From Atlantibacter subterraneus (GTDB lineage: Bacteria > Pseudomonadota > Gammaproteobacteria > Enterobacterales > Enterobacteriaceae), in NCBI RefSeq assembly GCF_007570865.1, contig NZ_VLPS01000001.1, positions 310,001 through 374,000 on the forward strand: a DNA stretch of 64,000 nt. The letters run 5' to 3'. Below are positions 27,427-35,750 of this stretch, one piece after another. How positions within the stretch are numbered: position 1 is the first letter of the stretch; each line of letters opens with the position of its first letter. The position numbers were made by a program, and so were the translations under genes. The notes under the pieces are model-generated. The model had not been told where the DNA came from and did no database searches. It saw only the letters and a program-made list of their open reading frames with translations.

Positions 27427-27729
27427 ATGGGCAGAACGCTGGAACAGCTGCTTGCGGACGAAAAACCAGAGGTGGCCGCCGAGGCGCGAGCGATGGCGAC
27501 GGAAATCCTGCTCAATATCCACCTTGCGGAACTGCGCGAAAAGGTAAAAAAAACGCAGGTGGAGATGGCACAGGCGCTGGGCATTAAACAGCCGACCGTC
27601 GCGGGCATGGAAAAGCCGGGGCGTGATTTAAAACTCTCTTCGCTGAAGCGCTATGTGGAAGCGGCGGGCGGGAAACTGCGGCTGGATGTGGAGCTGCCGG
27701 ACGGTTCGCACTACGGGTTTGTGCTGTAA
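27427..27729 (+). CDS. XRE-type antitoxin (HigA-like), toxin apparently deleted
   Basis: 100 residues from the ATG at 27427, which follows AAGAGGAG. A helix-turn-helix is clear (KTQVEMAQALGIKQPTVAGMEK, about 48-69), and the C-terminus (LRLDVELPDGSHYGFVL) is typical of HigA-type antitoxins. A second ATG at 27382 with its own strong GGAGG is in the same frame and encodes MWSIATTD, which looks like the N-terminus of a HigB-type toxin. In intact systems a toxin of about 110-120 residues would stand between. An in-frame deletion seems to have removed it, leaving antitoxin alone or a 115-residue fusion. Confidence 0.82.
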   Translation: MGRTLEQLLADEKPEVAAEARAMATEILLNIHLAELREKVKKTQVEMAQALGIKQPTVAGMEKPGRDLKLSSLKRYVEAAGGKLRLDVELPDGSHYGFVL

Positions 27730-27749
27730 GCGCGTCGGCGTTATAAAGC

Positions 27750-27783
27750 AAAAAAGCAGATGTCTTGCGACATCTGCTTTTTC
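27750..27783 (-). terminator. Terminator of first tRNA-Asn gene
   Basis: AGCAGATGTC pairs with GACATCTGCT around a TTGC loop, flanked by runs of A and T, just past the 3' end of the minus-strand tRNA. It may also end the antitoxin transcript. Confidence 0.8.
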
Positions 27784-27788
27784 AAATT

Positions 27789-27864
27789 TGGCTCCTCTGA
27801 CTGGACTCGAACCAGTGACATACGGATTAACAGTCCGCCGTTCTACCGACTGAACTACAGAGGA
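27789..27864 (-). tRNA. tRNA-Asn (GTT), copy 1
   Basis: 76 bases reading, on the minus strand, TCCTCTGTAGTTCAGTCGG... with GTT anticodon (CTGTTAA loop), GGTTCGAGTCC T-loop and encoded CCA. It matches the E. coli asn tRNA genes. The acceptor stem TCCTCTG/CAGAGGA is intact. Confidence 0.97.
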
Positions 27865-28024
27865 ATCGTGTGGAGGCTTATCTTAGCGGGGGAAAACTTT
27901 TTGTCAAACCCCATTTCGGTCTTCAGCATTCGACTGACCACTTTGGCGGCGCTTCGCTGAAAATGCCAACAAAAAATGTGGAAATACTTTGCAGTAACGC
28001 CGTTCCTCACTCATCATTGAAAAG

Positions 28025-29515
28025 TTGTTTTACTTTCCTGATGGATTCACCTTGAGCTTATCCACTTCGCTGCGGCGCACTCTGTCGCGCACGCACTGGC
28101 ACGGCCGTAGAAAAAGTTATCGCACCCTTTACTGGCGGGAAATTATGCCGCTGGCGGTGCCAATCTTCATTGAAAATACCTGCGTACTGTTGATGGGGGT
28201 GCTCAGCACCTTCCTCGTGAGCTGGCTGGGCAAAGAAGCGATGGCGGGCGTGGGGCTTGCCGATAGCTTCAACATGGTGATCCTGGCGTTTTTTGCGGCT
28301 ATCGATTTAGGGACCACCGTGGTGGTGGCCTTTAGCCTCGGCAAGCGCGACCCGAAACGCGCCCGCGCGGCGGCGCGCCAGTCGCTGATCCTGATGACCC
28401 TGGTCGCCGTGGTGCTGGCGGCGGTGATCCACTATTTCGGCGAACAAATTATCGATGTTGTGGCAGGCGAGGCTTCCGTTCAGGTGAAACAGCTGGCGCT
28501 TAATTATCTCCAGCTCACGGTATGGAGCTACCCGGCGGCGGCCATTACGCTGATCGGCAGCGGGGCGCTGCGCGGGGCAGGGAACACCAAAATTCCGCTG
28601 CTGATTAACGGCGGGATGAACATTCTCAACATTATGATCAGCAGCGTGCTGATTTACGGCCTGTTTTCCTGGGACGGGCTGGGGTTCTCCGGTGCAGGGC
28701 TTGGGCTCACGCTGTCGCGCTATATCGGCGCGCTGGGCATTATTTATGTGCTGATGATCGGCTTTAATCCGGCGCTTAAGATCACCTTACGCAGCTATTT
28801 CACTCGCCTTGATATTTCGATTTTGCGCGAAGTGCTGGGGATTGGTGTGCCAGCCAGCGTGGAGTCGGTGCTGTTTAACTGCGGTAAATTGCTTACCCAG
28901 ATGTTTGTCGCCGGTATGGGCACCAACGTGATTGCCGGTAACTTTATCGCTTTTTCCGTGGCGGCGCTGATTAACCTGCCGGGTAACGCATTGGGCTCTG
29001 CATCAACCATTATCGTCGGCAAACGCCTCGGTAAAGGACAGATTAGCCAGGCGGAGTTGCAGCTGCGCCATATTTTCTGGATTTCGACCCTTGGGTTAAC
29101 TGCCATCGCCTGGCTGAGCGCGCCGTTCGCCGGGCTTATCGCCTCGTTCTATACCCACGAGCAGGACGTTATCGAAGTGGTTAAACACCTGCTATGGTTG
29201 AACGCGCTGTTTATGCCTATTTGGGCGGCGGCGTGGGTGCTTCCCGCCGGGCTGAAAGGCGCGCGCGACGCCCGTTTCGCCATGTGGGTGACCATGCTGG
29301 GCATGTGGGGCTGCCGGGTGGTTGCCGGTTACGTGCTGGGGATTATGCTCGGCATGGGCGTCGTCGGGGTCTGGCTCGGCATGTTCCTCGACTGGGCGGT
29401 GCGCGGGCTCTTCTTCTACTGGCGTATGATTAGTGGACGCTGGTTGCAGAAGTACCCGCGCAGCAAAAAAACTGCCGTTACGCGTCAGGCTGCGGCGCAG
29501 ACTGGCGACGGTTAA
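28025..29515 (+). CDS. yeeO: MATE-family transporter YeeO
   Basis: Up to 496 residues, 12 hydrophobic segments, MATE fold with its two homologous halves (PLAVPIFIENTCVLLMGVLSTFLVSWLG and VLGIGVPASVESVLF start them). E. coli YeeO exports flavin mononucleotide/FAD and dipeptides. No convincing ribosome site or ATG marks the start: TTG at 28025 gives 496 residues, TTG at 28052 gives 487; the E. coli protein begins near the LRRxL...RRK segment here. The tRNA-Asn/yeeO pairing is as in E. coli. Its 3' end overlaps the converging sitD by 38 bases. Confidence 0.88.
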   Translation: MFYFPDGFTLSLSTSLRRTLSRTHWHGRRKSYRTLYWREIMPLAVPIFIENTCVLLMGVLSTFLVSWLGKEAMAGVGLADSFNMVILAFFAAIDLGTTVVVAFSLGKRDPKRARAAARQSLILMTLVAVVLAAVIHYFGEQIIDVVAGEASVQVKQLALNYLQLTVWSYPAAAITLIGSGALRGAGNTKIPLLINGGMNILNIMISSVLIYGLFSWDGLGFSGAGLGLTLSRYIGALGIIYVLMIGFNPALKITLRSYFTRLDISILREVLGIGVPASVESVLFNCGKLLTQMFVAGMGTNVIAGNFIAFSVAALINLPGNALGSASTIIVGKRLGKGQISQAELQLRHIFWISTLGLTAIAWLSAPFAGLIASFYTHEQDVIEVVKHLLWLNALFMPIWAAAWVLPAGLKGARDARFAMWVTMLGMWGCRVVAGYVLGIMLGMGVVGVWLGMFLDWAVRGLFFYWRMISGRWLQKYPRSKKTAVTRQAAAQTGDG

Positions 29516-30308
29516 CCAGCATCGCCATAACAAACAGCAGGCTGAATACCAACACGATGGTGGGCGCGGGGGCGCTGTCGAGATAAAACGACAGCCAGAT
29601 CCCGCTTAGCGACGCGATAATCGCCACGCCAACCGCCGCCAGCAGCATCGCGCCAAAGGTGCGGGTAATCAAAAAGGCTATCGCGCCGGGCGCTATCAAT
29701 ATCGCAATGGCAAGAATAATCCCTACCGCTTTTAGCGAGGCGACAATCGCCAGCGCCAGCAGGACTAACAGCCCGTAATGCAATAGCTTGATGCGCAGCC
29801 CTACCGCCTGAGCCTGTACCGGGTCGAAAGCGTGCAGCACCAGGTCACGCCATTTCACGGCGATGACCGACACGGTGAGCAGCGTGACCAGTGCGGTATC
29901 GCGGATGTCGCTGCTGCCGATCCCCAGCATATCGCCAAACAGAATATGGTCGAGATGCACCTCCGGCTGGAGCCAGACGTACAGCACCAGCCCGAAACCA
30001 AACATGCCGGAAAACACGATGCCCATCGCCGTGTCGTGGCGAATGCGGCTGTTGTCTTTCAGATAGCCGGTTGCCAGTGCGCACAGCATCCCCGCCACAA
30101 ACGCACCGGGCGCGAAGGGCAGGCCGAGCATCCACGCGATCACCACGCCGGGAAATACCGCGTGGCTCATGGCATCACCCATCAGCGCCCAGCCTTTCAA
30201 CACCAGAAAGCAGGAGAGCAGGGCGCAGGGAATGGCGATCAGCACGGAAATAATCAGCGCGTTGACCATAAAGTCAAAGGCCAGCGGGGCCATTACCCAT
30301 TCAACCAT
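29478..30308 (-). CDS. sitD: Manganese/iron ABC transporter permease SitD
   Basis: 276 residues with about eight membrane helices; ABC-3 family permease. The HAVFPGVVIAWMLG region is the typical DAMSHA-type coupling segment. Fourth gene of sitABCD; its start overlaps the end of sitC by 8 bases. The gene's 3' end lies inside yeeO on the other strand. Confidence 0.92.
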   Translation of the reverse strand: MVEWVMAPLAFDFMVNALIISVLIAIPCALLSCFLVLKGWALMGDAMSHAVFPGVVIAWMLGLPFAPGAFVAGMLCALATGYLKDNSRIRHDTAMGIVFSGMFGFGLVLYVWLQPEVHLDHILFGDMLGIGSSDIRDTALVTLLTVSVIAVKWRDLVLHAFDPVQAQAVGLRIKLLHYGLLVLLALAIVASLKAVGIILAIAILIAPGAIAFLITRTFGAMLLAAVGVAIIASLSGIWLSFYLDSAPAPTIVLVFSLLFVMAMLVNRRQSAPQPDA

Positions 30309-31161
30309 GGTGCACCGCCTGGCGGGTCATCCGTCGTTTGCGGGCTGCGATAACACCGTGCTGCGGGGCAAAGAAAAACGCCAGCACAAACAGCAGAGTT
30401 TGCAGGGTGACGATGATGCCGCCCGTCGCCCCGTCAAGGTAATAACTCAGCCACGCGCCGAAGAAACTGGTCAGGCTGCCGAGCGCCACGGCGATAATAA
30501 TCAGCCGGGGAAAACGGTCGGTAAACAGCCACGCCGTCGCGCCAGGGGTGACCACCATAGAGATCACCAGAAATGCGCCGACGGTTTGCAGCGCCGCCAC
30601 GGTGCAGGCCGACAGCAGGGTAAAGAACAGGCATTTCAGCAGCACCGGGTTCAGGCCAACGGCCCGGGCGTGGGTTTCATCAAAAAACGTGACCAGCAGA
30701 TCTTTCCATTTCACCAGTAAAATCAACAGGGTAATACCGCTAATCAGCGACAGCTGGATAATGTCTGAGGGGGCGATGGTCAGCACGTTGCCCATCACAA
30801 TCGACTGGATGTTTACGGCGGTGGGGTTGAGCGACACCATAAACAGCCCGAGGGCGAAAAACGACGAGAAGATCAGGCCGATAATCACGTCTTCACGCAG
30901 CCGGGTGCGCTGATTTAAAAACAGCATCGCGGCGGCAGCCAGCCCGCCAGAGAAAAACGCACCCAGCGAGAAGGGCAGGCCGAGCATCCACGCGCCCGCC
31001 ACGCCGGGGACAATCGCGTGGGAAAGCGCATCGCCAATCAGCGACCAGCCTTTGAGCATTAAATAGCAGGAGAGAAACGCGCAGACGCCGCCTACCAGCG
31101 CCGAGACCCACATGGCGTTTACCATCCAGCCGTAGCTGAAGGGTTCGAGCAGCCAGGTCAT
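30301..31161 (-). CDS. sitC: Manganese/iron ABC transporter permease SitC
   Basis: 286 residues, ABC-3 family permease, paralogous to SitD (shared [24 protein letters not shown] pattern near residue 40). The membrane channel is formed by SitC with SitD. Its start overlaps the end of sitB by four bases (ATGA), indicating coupled translation. Confidence 0.92.
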   Translation of the reverse strand: MTWLLEPFSYGWMVNAMWVSALVGGVCAFLSCYLMLKGWSLIGDALSHAIVPGVAGAWMLGLPFSLGAFFSGGLAAAAMLFLNQRTRLREDVIIGLIFSSFFALGLFMVSLNPTAVNIQSIVMGNVLTIAPSDIIQLSLISGITLLILLVKWKDLLVTFFDETHARAVGLNPVLLKCLFFTLLSACTVAALQTVGAFLVISMVVTPGATAWLFTDRFPRLIIIAVALGSLTSFFGAWLSYYLDGATGGIIVTLQTLLFVLAFFFAPQHGVIAARKRRMTRQAVHHG

Positions 31162-31958
31162 ACCGCCTCCTGGCAGGTGCTGAACAGATGATGTGACACG
31201 CCGCCGAACGCCCGTTCGATATTGGCATGGGTAAAGGTGTCGGCGGTTTTGCCGCAGGCCACTACGCTGCCGTTAATCAACAGGGTGTGATCGCAAAACG
31301 ACGGCACGCTGGCAAGATTATGGGTGGATACCAGCAGCGTGCGGCCTTCGTCGCGCAGCTGGCCGAGCAGGGTGACAATCTGCTGCTCGGTTTTCACATC
31401 CACGCCGGTAAAGGGTTCATCCAGTAAAATCAACTGACCGTTCTGCGCCAGCGCTCGCGCCAGAAAGACGCGTTTTTTCTGGCCGCCGGAGAGCTCGCCG
31501 ATTTGCCGCTGGCGTAAATGGCCCATATCCACCCGCGCCAGCGCCTGATCGACGGCATGACGATCGGCGGCAGATGGACGGCGAAGCATGCCCATATAGC
31601 CGTAGCGCCCCATCATCACCACATCTTCCACCAGCACCGGGAAATTCCAGTCCACCTCTTCAGACTGCGGCACATAGCTCACCAGGTTATTGCCCAGCGC
31701 GGTTTTCACCGGCATTCCCAGCAAATTAATAGTGCCGCGCGCCAGCGGCACCAGCCCCATAATGGCTTTAAACAGCGTAGATTTTCCCGCGCCGTTGACG
31801 CCGAGCAGCGCGGTAATGCTGCCCTGCGGCAGCTGGAACGACGCGTCGCGCAGGGCGGTGTGACCGTTGCGCCAGGTGACGGTCGCCTGGCTAACCGCCA
31901 CGCCTGGCCCGTGTCGTGAGATATCTGAGGTTTGAACTCGCCTGAAAGGAGAAATCAT
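31158..31958 (-). CDS. sitB: Manganese/iron ABC transporter ATP-binding protein SitB
   Basis: 266 residues. Walker A is GVNGAGKST (about 53-61), signature [15 protein letters not shown] (about 155-169), Walker [13 protein letters not shown], and the H-loop STHNL. It powers uptake through SitCD. Its start overlaps the end of sitA by four bases. Confidence 0.94.
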   Translation of the reverse strand: MISPFRRVQTSDISRHGPGVAVSQATVTWRNGHTALRDASFQLPQGSITALLGVNGAGKSTLFKAIMGLVPLARGTINLLGMPVKTALGNNLVSYVPQSEEVDWNFPVLVEDVVMMGRYGYMGMLRRPSAADRHAVDQALARVDMGHLRQRQIGELSGGQKKRVFLARALAQNGQLILLDEPFTGVDVKTEQQIVTLLGQLRDEGRTLLVSTHNLASVPSFCDHTLLINGSVVACGKTADTFTHANIERAFGGVSHHLFSTCQEAV

Positions 31959-32869
31959 TTTGCTGCCCCCTCGCGGATGCCGGTGACGATGGTGTCGGTG
32001 GTGACGCGTAGCAAATCGATATAAGTGGGAACCGGGTCGTCGGCTTTGCTCAGTGAATCGACATACAGTACGCCGCCGTAATGCGCGCCGGTCTCCCGGG
32101 CCACCTGGCGAGCCGGTTTATCGGATACGGTACTTTCGCTGAAAATAGTCGGGATGCGCTCGCGCTTAATGGTGTCCACCACGTTACGTACCTGCTGCGG
32201 CGTGCCTTGCTGATCGGCGTTGATCGGCCACAGATACAGCTCTTTCAAACCCATATCCCGGGCCAGATAGGAAAACGCCCCTTCGCTGGTTACCAGCCAG
32301 CGCTGCTGCGGCGGCAGTTGATCGAGTTTTTGATGCAGCGGCGCAAGGGTGGCGGCAATTTTTTGTTTATAGCTTTCCGCATTGGCGCGATAGACGTCGG
32401 CATTGGCCGGATCGTGCTCAACAAACGCATCGCGAATGTTATCGACATATATCATCGCGTTATCGGGAGACATCCACGCATGCGGGTTAGGCTTGCCCTG
32501 ATAGGGTCCGTTGCCAATCGCCATCGGCGTAATGCCTTTGGTCACCACCACTTCCGGTACGCCTTTCAGGTGCTGATAAAACTTCTGAAACCACAACTCC
32601 AGGTTCATACCGTTGGCGAGGATCAGCTTCGCCCCCTGGGCGCGTTTGATATCGCCTGGCGTGGGCTGATATTCATGAATTTCTGCGCCGGGTTTGGTGA
32701 TCGACTCCACTTCGGCAACGTCCCCGGCCACGTTTTTCGCCATGTCGGCGATAACAGTGAACGTCGTAACAGCCTTAAATTTTTCCTGAGCGCTGGCCTG
32801 AAATGTCATCAGCGCGGCAGCTATTGCCGACATCGCCATTGCCGTACGCCATTTTCCCATACCCCTCAT
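31955..32869 (-). CDS. sitA: Manganese/iron periplasmic binding protein SitA
   Basis: 304 residues of the cluster A-I metal-binding family. The signal peptide runs to about residue 27 (ASA cleavage). Metal ligands are at the expected places: His in EIHEYQPTP, His in NPHAWMSPD, Glu in TSEGAFSYL, and Asp in LYVDSLS. It delivers Mn(II), and less well Fe(II), to SitBCD. First gene of the operon, preceded by MntR and Fur boxes. Confidence 0.94.
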   Translation of the reverse strand: MRGMGKWRTAMAMSAIAAALMTFQASAQEKFKAVTTFTVIADMAKNVAGDVAEVESITKPGAEIHEYQPTPGDIKRAQGAKLILANGMNLELWFQKFYQHLKGVPEVVVTKGITPMAIGNGPYQGKPNPHAWMSPDNAMIYVDNIRDAFVEHDPANADVYRANAESYKQKIAATLAPLHQKLDQLPPQQRWLVTSEGAFSYLARDMGLKELYLWPINADQQGTPQQVRNVVDTIKRERIPTIFSESTVSDKPARQVARETGAHYGGVLYVDSLSKADDPVPTYIDLLRVTTDTIVTGIREGAAK

Positions 32870-32914
32870 GCCTGTCTCCTGATTGATATTTCATCGTTTA
32901 TAGCACCTGCTATA

Positions 32915-32936
32915 AAACATAGCCTAAGCTATACAG
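32915..32936. promoter_or_regulatory. MntR box upstream of sitA
   Basis: AAACATAGC-CTAA-GCTATACAG matches the MntR operator consensus (AAACATAGC-N4-GCTATGTTT) in the whole left half and the first five bases of the right. It is about 46 bases before the sitA start, so manganese-loaded MntR should repress here. Confidence 0.82.
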
Positions 32937-32942
32937 GAGGGC

Positions 32943-32961
32943 AAATGATAATTGTTATCAC
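32943..32961. promoter_or_regulatory. Fur box upstream of sitA
   Basis: AATGATAATTGTTATC matches 14 of 16 bases of the right part of the Fur consensus and contains the GATAA-TTG-TTATC palindrome. It lies just upstream of the MntR box, giving joint iron and manganese control as described for Salmonella sitABCD. Confidence 0.8.
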
Positions 32962-33111
32962 TTAAATTGATGTGAAAAAGCATTCAGGATAACTTTTAGG
33001 ACTTAAGAGAATGGGCGTTTCACATGAAGGTGGCTATAAGATCATACTTCTGTAACATTCGGTCATGTTTTGACAATCTATGCTTAAAGTTCTGACTCAA
33101 TAAGGAACGCT

Positions 33112-34044
33112 ATGCTTCGTTTAATTCTGGTTTCATTTTTACTTCTGGTTTCCGCGCTGCAAGCGTCCTGGGCGACAACCTATCCCCTGCCGCCCGAAGG
33201 CAGCCGCCTGGTGGGCAGCAATATCACTATCACGATACCGGAAGGCAACACCGAGCCGCTGGAGCATTTCGCGGCAATGTACGGCCTTGGGCTGAGTAAT
33301 ATGCTGGAAGCTAATCCGGGCGTTGATCCCTATTTGCCTAAACCGGGCAGCCAGTTGATTATCCCTCAGCAGGTGATCCTGCCGGATACGCCGCGTAAAG
33401 GGATTGTGGTGAACAGCGCCGAAATGCGCCTCTATTACTACCCGCCAGACAGCGGGACTGTGGTGGTTCTGCCGATCGGTATTGGCCAGGCGGGCCGCGA
33501 GACGCCGCGCAACTGGGTGACTAAAGTCGAGCGTAAGCAGGAAGCGCCGTCGTGGACGCCAACTGCCAATACCCGTCGCGAATACGCGAAAGAGGGCATT
33601 ACGCTGCCGGCTTTTGTCCCTGCCGGGCCAGATAACCCGATGGGGCTGTACGCGATTTATATTGGCCGCCTGTACGCCATCCACGGCACCAATGCCAATT
33701 TTGGTATCGGCCTGCGTGTGAGCCAGGGCTGTATCCGTTTGCGCGATGATGACATCAAACTGCTGTTCGATAACGTCCCGGTGGGCACGCGCGTGCAGCT
33801 GATCGATCAACCGGTAAAGACCACCCTTGAACCGGACGGCACCCGCTGGCTGGAAGTCCACGAGCCGCTGTCGCGCAACCGTACCGAGTTTGAATCGGAT
33901 AAACGAGTGCCGATCACCTTAACCGGGGCGCTGCGTAAAGAGGTGGAAAGCCCGGATGCGGATGCGCAGGTAGTGTCTGAAGCCATTGAGCGCCGCTCGG
34001 GAATGCCGGTGCAGATTAACCATGCGGTCGGGACAACTTTTTAA
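33112..34044 (+). CDS. erfK: L,D-transpeptidase ErfK (LdtA)
   Basis: 310 residues, the E. coli ErfK length. Signal peptide to about residue 22. A LysM-like segment (residues about 40-85, ending GSQLIIPQQ) is followed by the YkuD catalytic domain with His191 (YAIHGTN) and Cys207 in SQGCIRL. This enzyme links Braun lipoprotein to peptidoglycan in the periplasm. In E. coli erfK is next to cobT; here 25 kb of other genes stand between them. Confidence 0.94.
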   Translation: MLRLILVSFLLLVSALQASWATTYPLPPEGSRLVGSNITITIPEGNTEPLEHFAAMYGLGLSNMLEANPGVDPYLPKPGSQLIIPQQVILPDTPRKGIVVNSAEMRLYYYPPDSGTVVVLPIGIGQAGRETPRNWVTKVERKQEAPSWTPTANTRREYAKEGITLPAFVPAGPDNPMGLYAIYIGRLYAIHGTNANFGIGLRVSQGCIRLRDDDIKLLFDNVPVGTRVQLIDQPVKTTLEPDGTRWLEVHEPLSRNRTEFESDKRVPITLTGALRKEVESPDADAQVVSEAIERRSGMPVQINHAVGTTF

Positions 34045-34063
34045 CTCTCATTCTTACCAACCG

Positions 34064-34091
34064 AACCAGGCTTAAACGCCTGGTTTTTTTT
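34064..34091 (+). terminator. Terminator after erfK
   Basis: AACCAGGC pairs with GCCTGGTT around a 6-base loop and runs into about eight Ts. Confidence 0.9.
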
Positions 34092-34175
34092 CGCGCGTTT
34101 TGTTGATTTGGCGTTTATCTTTCCAGTGGTAAGATTTTTCCATCGACAAGTATTCCTGAACCGCTGAGGTGAAAA

Positions 34176-34652
34176 ATGACCGCCACTCAAATCCTGATGC
34201 TGATAGCTCTGACCTGCTGGTCAGTTTACAAACAAACCATCCGCACGGAAGTGAACGGTAAAGGTCGTTTCAAAATGGCGAAAATTTACGGGATAGTCGG
34301 CCTGGTCGTGGGTGGCTTTTACCTGCCGACCGACGCCATCGCCTGGGCAACCGTGGTGCTAAGCGTCGGTGCCAGCGCGTTGGTAGGCGTGATGCGCGGC
34401 AATCTGACTCGCCTGAGCGTTGAGGACGGTAAAGTCTTCAGCCAGGGGAATGCGTTGACGATTGGTTTGTTCGTTGGGCTGGTGGCGTTTAAATTCCTGC
34501 TCGGCACCTGGCTGTACTTTAACCATCCGCAACCGCATAACGGCTTTGGGGAAATTCTCGTGCTGATCGCCATTATGGTAGCGGTTCAGGCGCAAATTGT
34601 GTGGCTGCGGGCTCAGAAAGTCGTTGCGATAAGTATGCCTTCCGTTCAGTAA
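34176..34652 (+). CDS. Small integral membrane protein of unknown function
   Basis: 158 residues with about five hydrophobic segments (residues about 2-17, 38-52, 56-74, 92-112, 123-142) and a positively charged loop after the first (RTEVNGKGRFK). I do not recognise the family with certainty. The ATG follows GAGGTGAAAA, a good ribosome site. It stands alone between the erfK terminator and the toxin-antitoxin pair. There is no sign of truncation. Confidence 0.75.
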   Translation: MTATQILMLIALTCWSVYKQTIRTEVNGKGRFKMAKIYGIVGLVVGGFYLPTDAIAWATVVLSVGASALVGVMRGNLTRLSVEDGKVFSQGNALTIGLFVGLVAFKFLLGTWLYFNHPQPHNGFGEILVLIAIMVAVQAQIVWLRAQKVVAISMPSVQ

Positions 34653-34832
34653 TTTTCCTTTTATGCCTGGCGGCGCAAAGCGATTACGGAAGCTGCGCCG
34701 CATTTTATTTATTTGATTCATCATAATTATTTCAACAGTCAAATCAGTTCCTTACTATGAGACTTCATGCCTGGTTGCGTTAAGGAAATCTCAATGGAAT
34801 TGATGACAAATTGTGCGCTCCCCGCTTTCGAT

Positions 34833-34850
34833 GTTATATTAAAATATAAC
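34833..34850. promoter_or_regulatory. Perfect inverted repeat, toxin-antitoxin operator
   Basis: GTTATATT-AA-AATATAAC, an 8-bp perfect dyad 15 bases before the antitoxin start, overlapping a TATATT-like -10. It is the expected autoregulatory site for an AbrB-type antitoxin and its toxin complex. Confidence 0.7.
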
Positions 34851-34865
34851 TTTCGGAGGTTTAAT

Positions 34866-35123
34866 ATGTATACCACTCGCCTGAAAAAGGTCGGAGGATC
34901 TGTGATGCTTACGGTACCTCCCGCTGTGCTTAAAACGCTGGGTCTAACGACGGACAGTGAAGTCGGTATGACTATTGATAAGGGCTGCCTGATTATTGAG
35001 GCCCAGAAACGGCCCCGTTATTCACTTGAGGAATTGTTGGCGCAGTGCGATCCCAACGCTGAACTGAGCAAAGAGGATCGAGAATGGATTGATGCACCGC
35101 CGGTGGGTAAGGAGATCCTGTAA
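34866..35123 (+). CDS. AbrB/MazE-type antitoxin, ChpS-like
   Basis: 85 residues. The N-terminal swapped-hairpin DNA-binding fold (MYTTRLKKVGGSVMLTVPPAVLKTLGL) is followed by an acidic C-terminal tail that binds the toxin; the RYSLEELLAQCDPNAELS stretch is close to E. coli ChpS. The ATG at 34866 follows CGGAGG; an upstream frame to 34767 runs through the operator and is not coding. The stop is directly before the toxin ATG. Confidence 0.87.
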   Translation: MYTTRLKKVGGSVMLTVPPAVLKTLGLTTDSEVGMTIDKGCLIIEAQKRPRYSLEELLAQCDPNAELSKEDREWIDAPPVGKEIL

Positions 35124-35456
35124 ATGGACAGAGGCGAAATCTGGCTCGTTTCACTTGATCCCACTGCGGGCCATGAGCAAAGCGGAAAGCTTCCGGTGCT
35201 TATCGTATCGAAGGCATCGTTTAATACCTTTACCCGTCTGCCCGTTGTTGTTCCCGTTACCAGTGGCGGACACTTTGCCCGTGCTGCGGGTTTTACCGTC
35301 TCACTGGACGGGGCCGGCACAAAAACAACGGGCGTCATTCGCTGTGACCAACCCAGAACCATTGATATGGTAGCCAGGAGCGGCAAACGTCTGGAACGTA
35401 TCCCCGAGGCGATAGTGAATGAAGTGCTGGCCAGGCTGGAAGCTATTCTGAACTAA
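35124..35456 (+). CDS. MazF/PemK-type endoribonuclease toxin, ChpB-like
   Basis: 110 residues. MDRGEIWLVSLDPTAGHEQSG is the typical start with the conserved GEIWxV and GHEQ motifs; TTGVIRCDQPRTID carries the conserved core strand. It cleaves mRNA at short sequences when antitoxin is lost. The toxin ATG follows the antitoxin stop without a gap (TAAATG), and a GGAGATC lies in the antitoxin end. The frame is intact, so the toxin is probably active. Confidence 0.88.
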   Translation: MDRGEIWLVSLDPTAGHEQSGKLPVLIVSKASFNTFTRLPVVVPVTSGGHFARAAGFTVSLDGAGTKTTGVIRCDQPRTIDMVARSGKRLERIPEAIVNEVLARLEAILN

Positions 35457-35494
35457 GGCTGCTGGAGGTAGCGAAACGGGGAAAGGGATAAAAG

Positions 35495-35530
35495 CAAAAA
35501 AGCAGATACCTTTCGATATCTGCTTTTTCT
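35495..35530 (-). terminator. Terminator of second tRNA-Asn gene
   Basis: AGCAGATA pairs with TATCTGCT around an 8-base loop with A and T runs on either side, just past the tRNA 3' end on the minus strand. It can also end the toxin transcript. Confidence 0.78.
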
Positions 35531-35535
35531 AAATT

Positions 35536-35611
35536 TGGCTCCTCTGACTGGACTCGAACCAGTGACATACGGATTAACAGTCCGCCGTTCTACCGACTGA
35601 ACTACAGAGGA
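35536..35611 (-). tRNA. tRNA-Asn (GTT), copy 2
   Basis: 76 bases identical to copy 1 at 27789-27864, including encoded CCA and GTT anticodon; about nine bases of 5' flank (AATCGTGTG on the plus strand) are also shared. Confidence 0.97.
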
Positions 35612-35750
35612 ATCGTGTGAACGGGGCGCATAGTATCGACCCACCGAAGGCTTGTCAAAGCCTGTTTTTGATTTTGAGTTTGTTTGCTGATTAATTCCAC
35701 AACTTGTCGAAAATCCGGGTGGAAAGGCCCACCCGGACAACGCTGCAAGG

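Noticed and set aside
27052..35750. Integrase or attachment repeat of a genomic island at tRNA-Asn
   Set aside because: No integrase gene and no partial tRNA 3'-end repeat were found beyond the two full tRNA genes.
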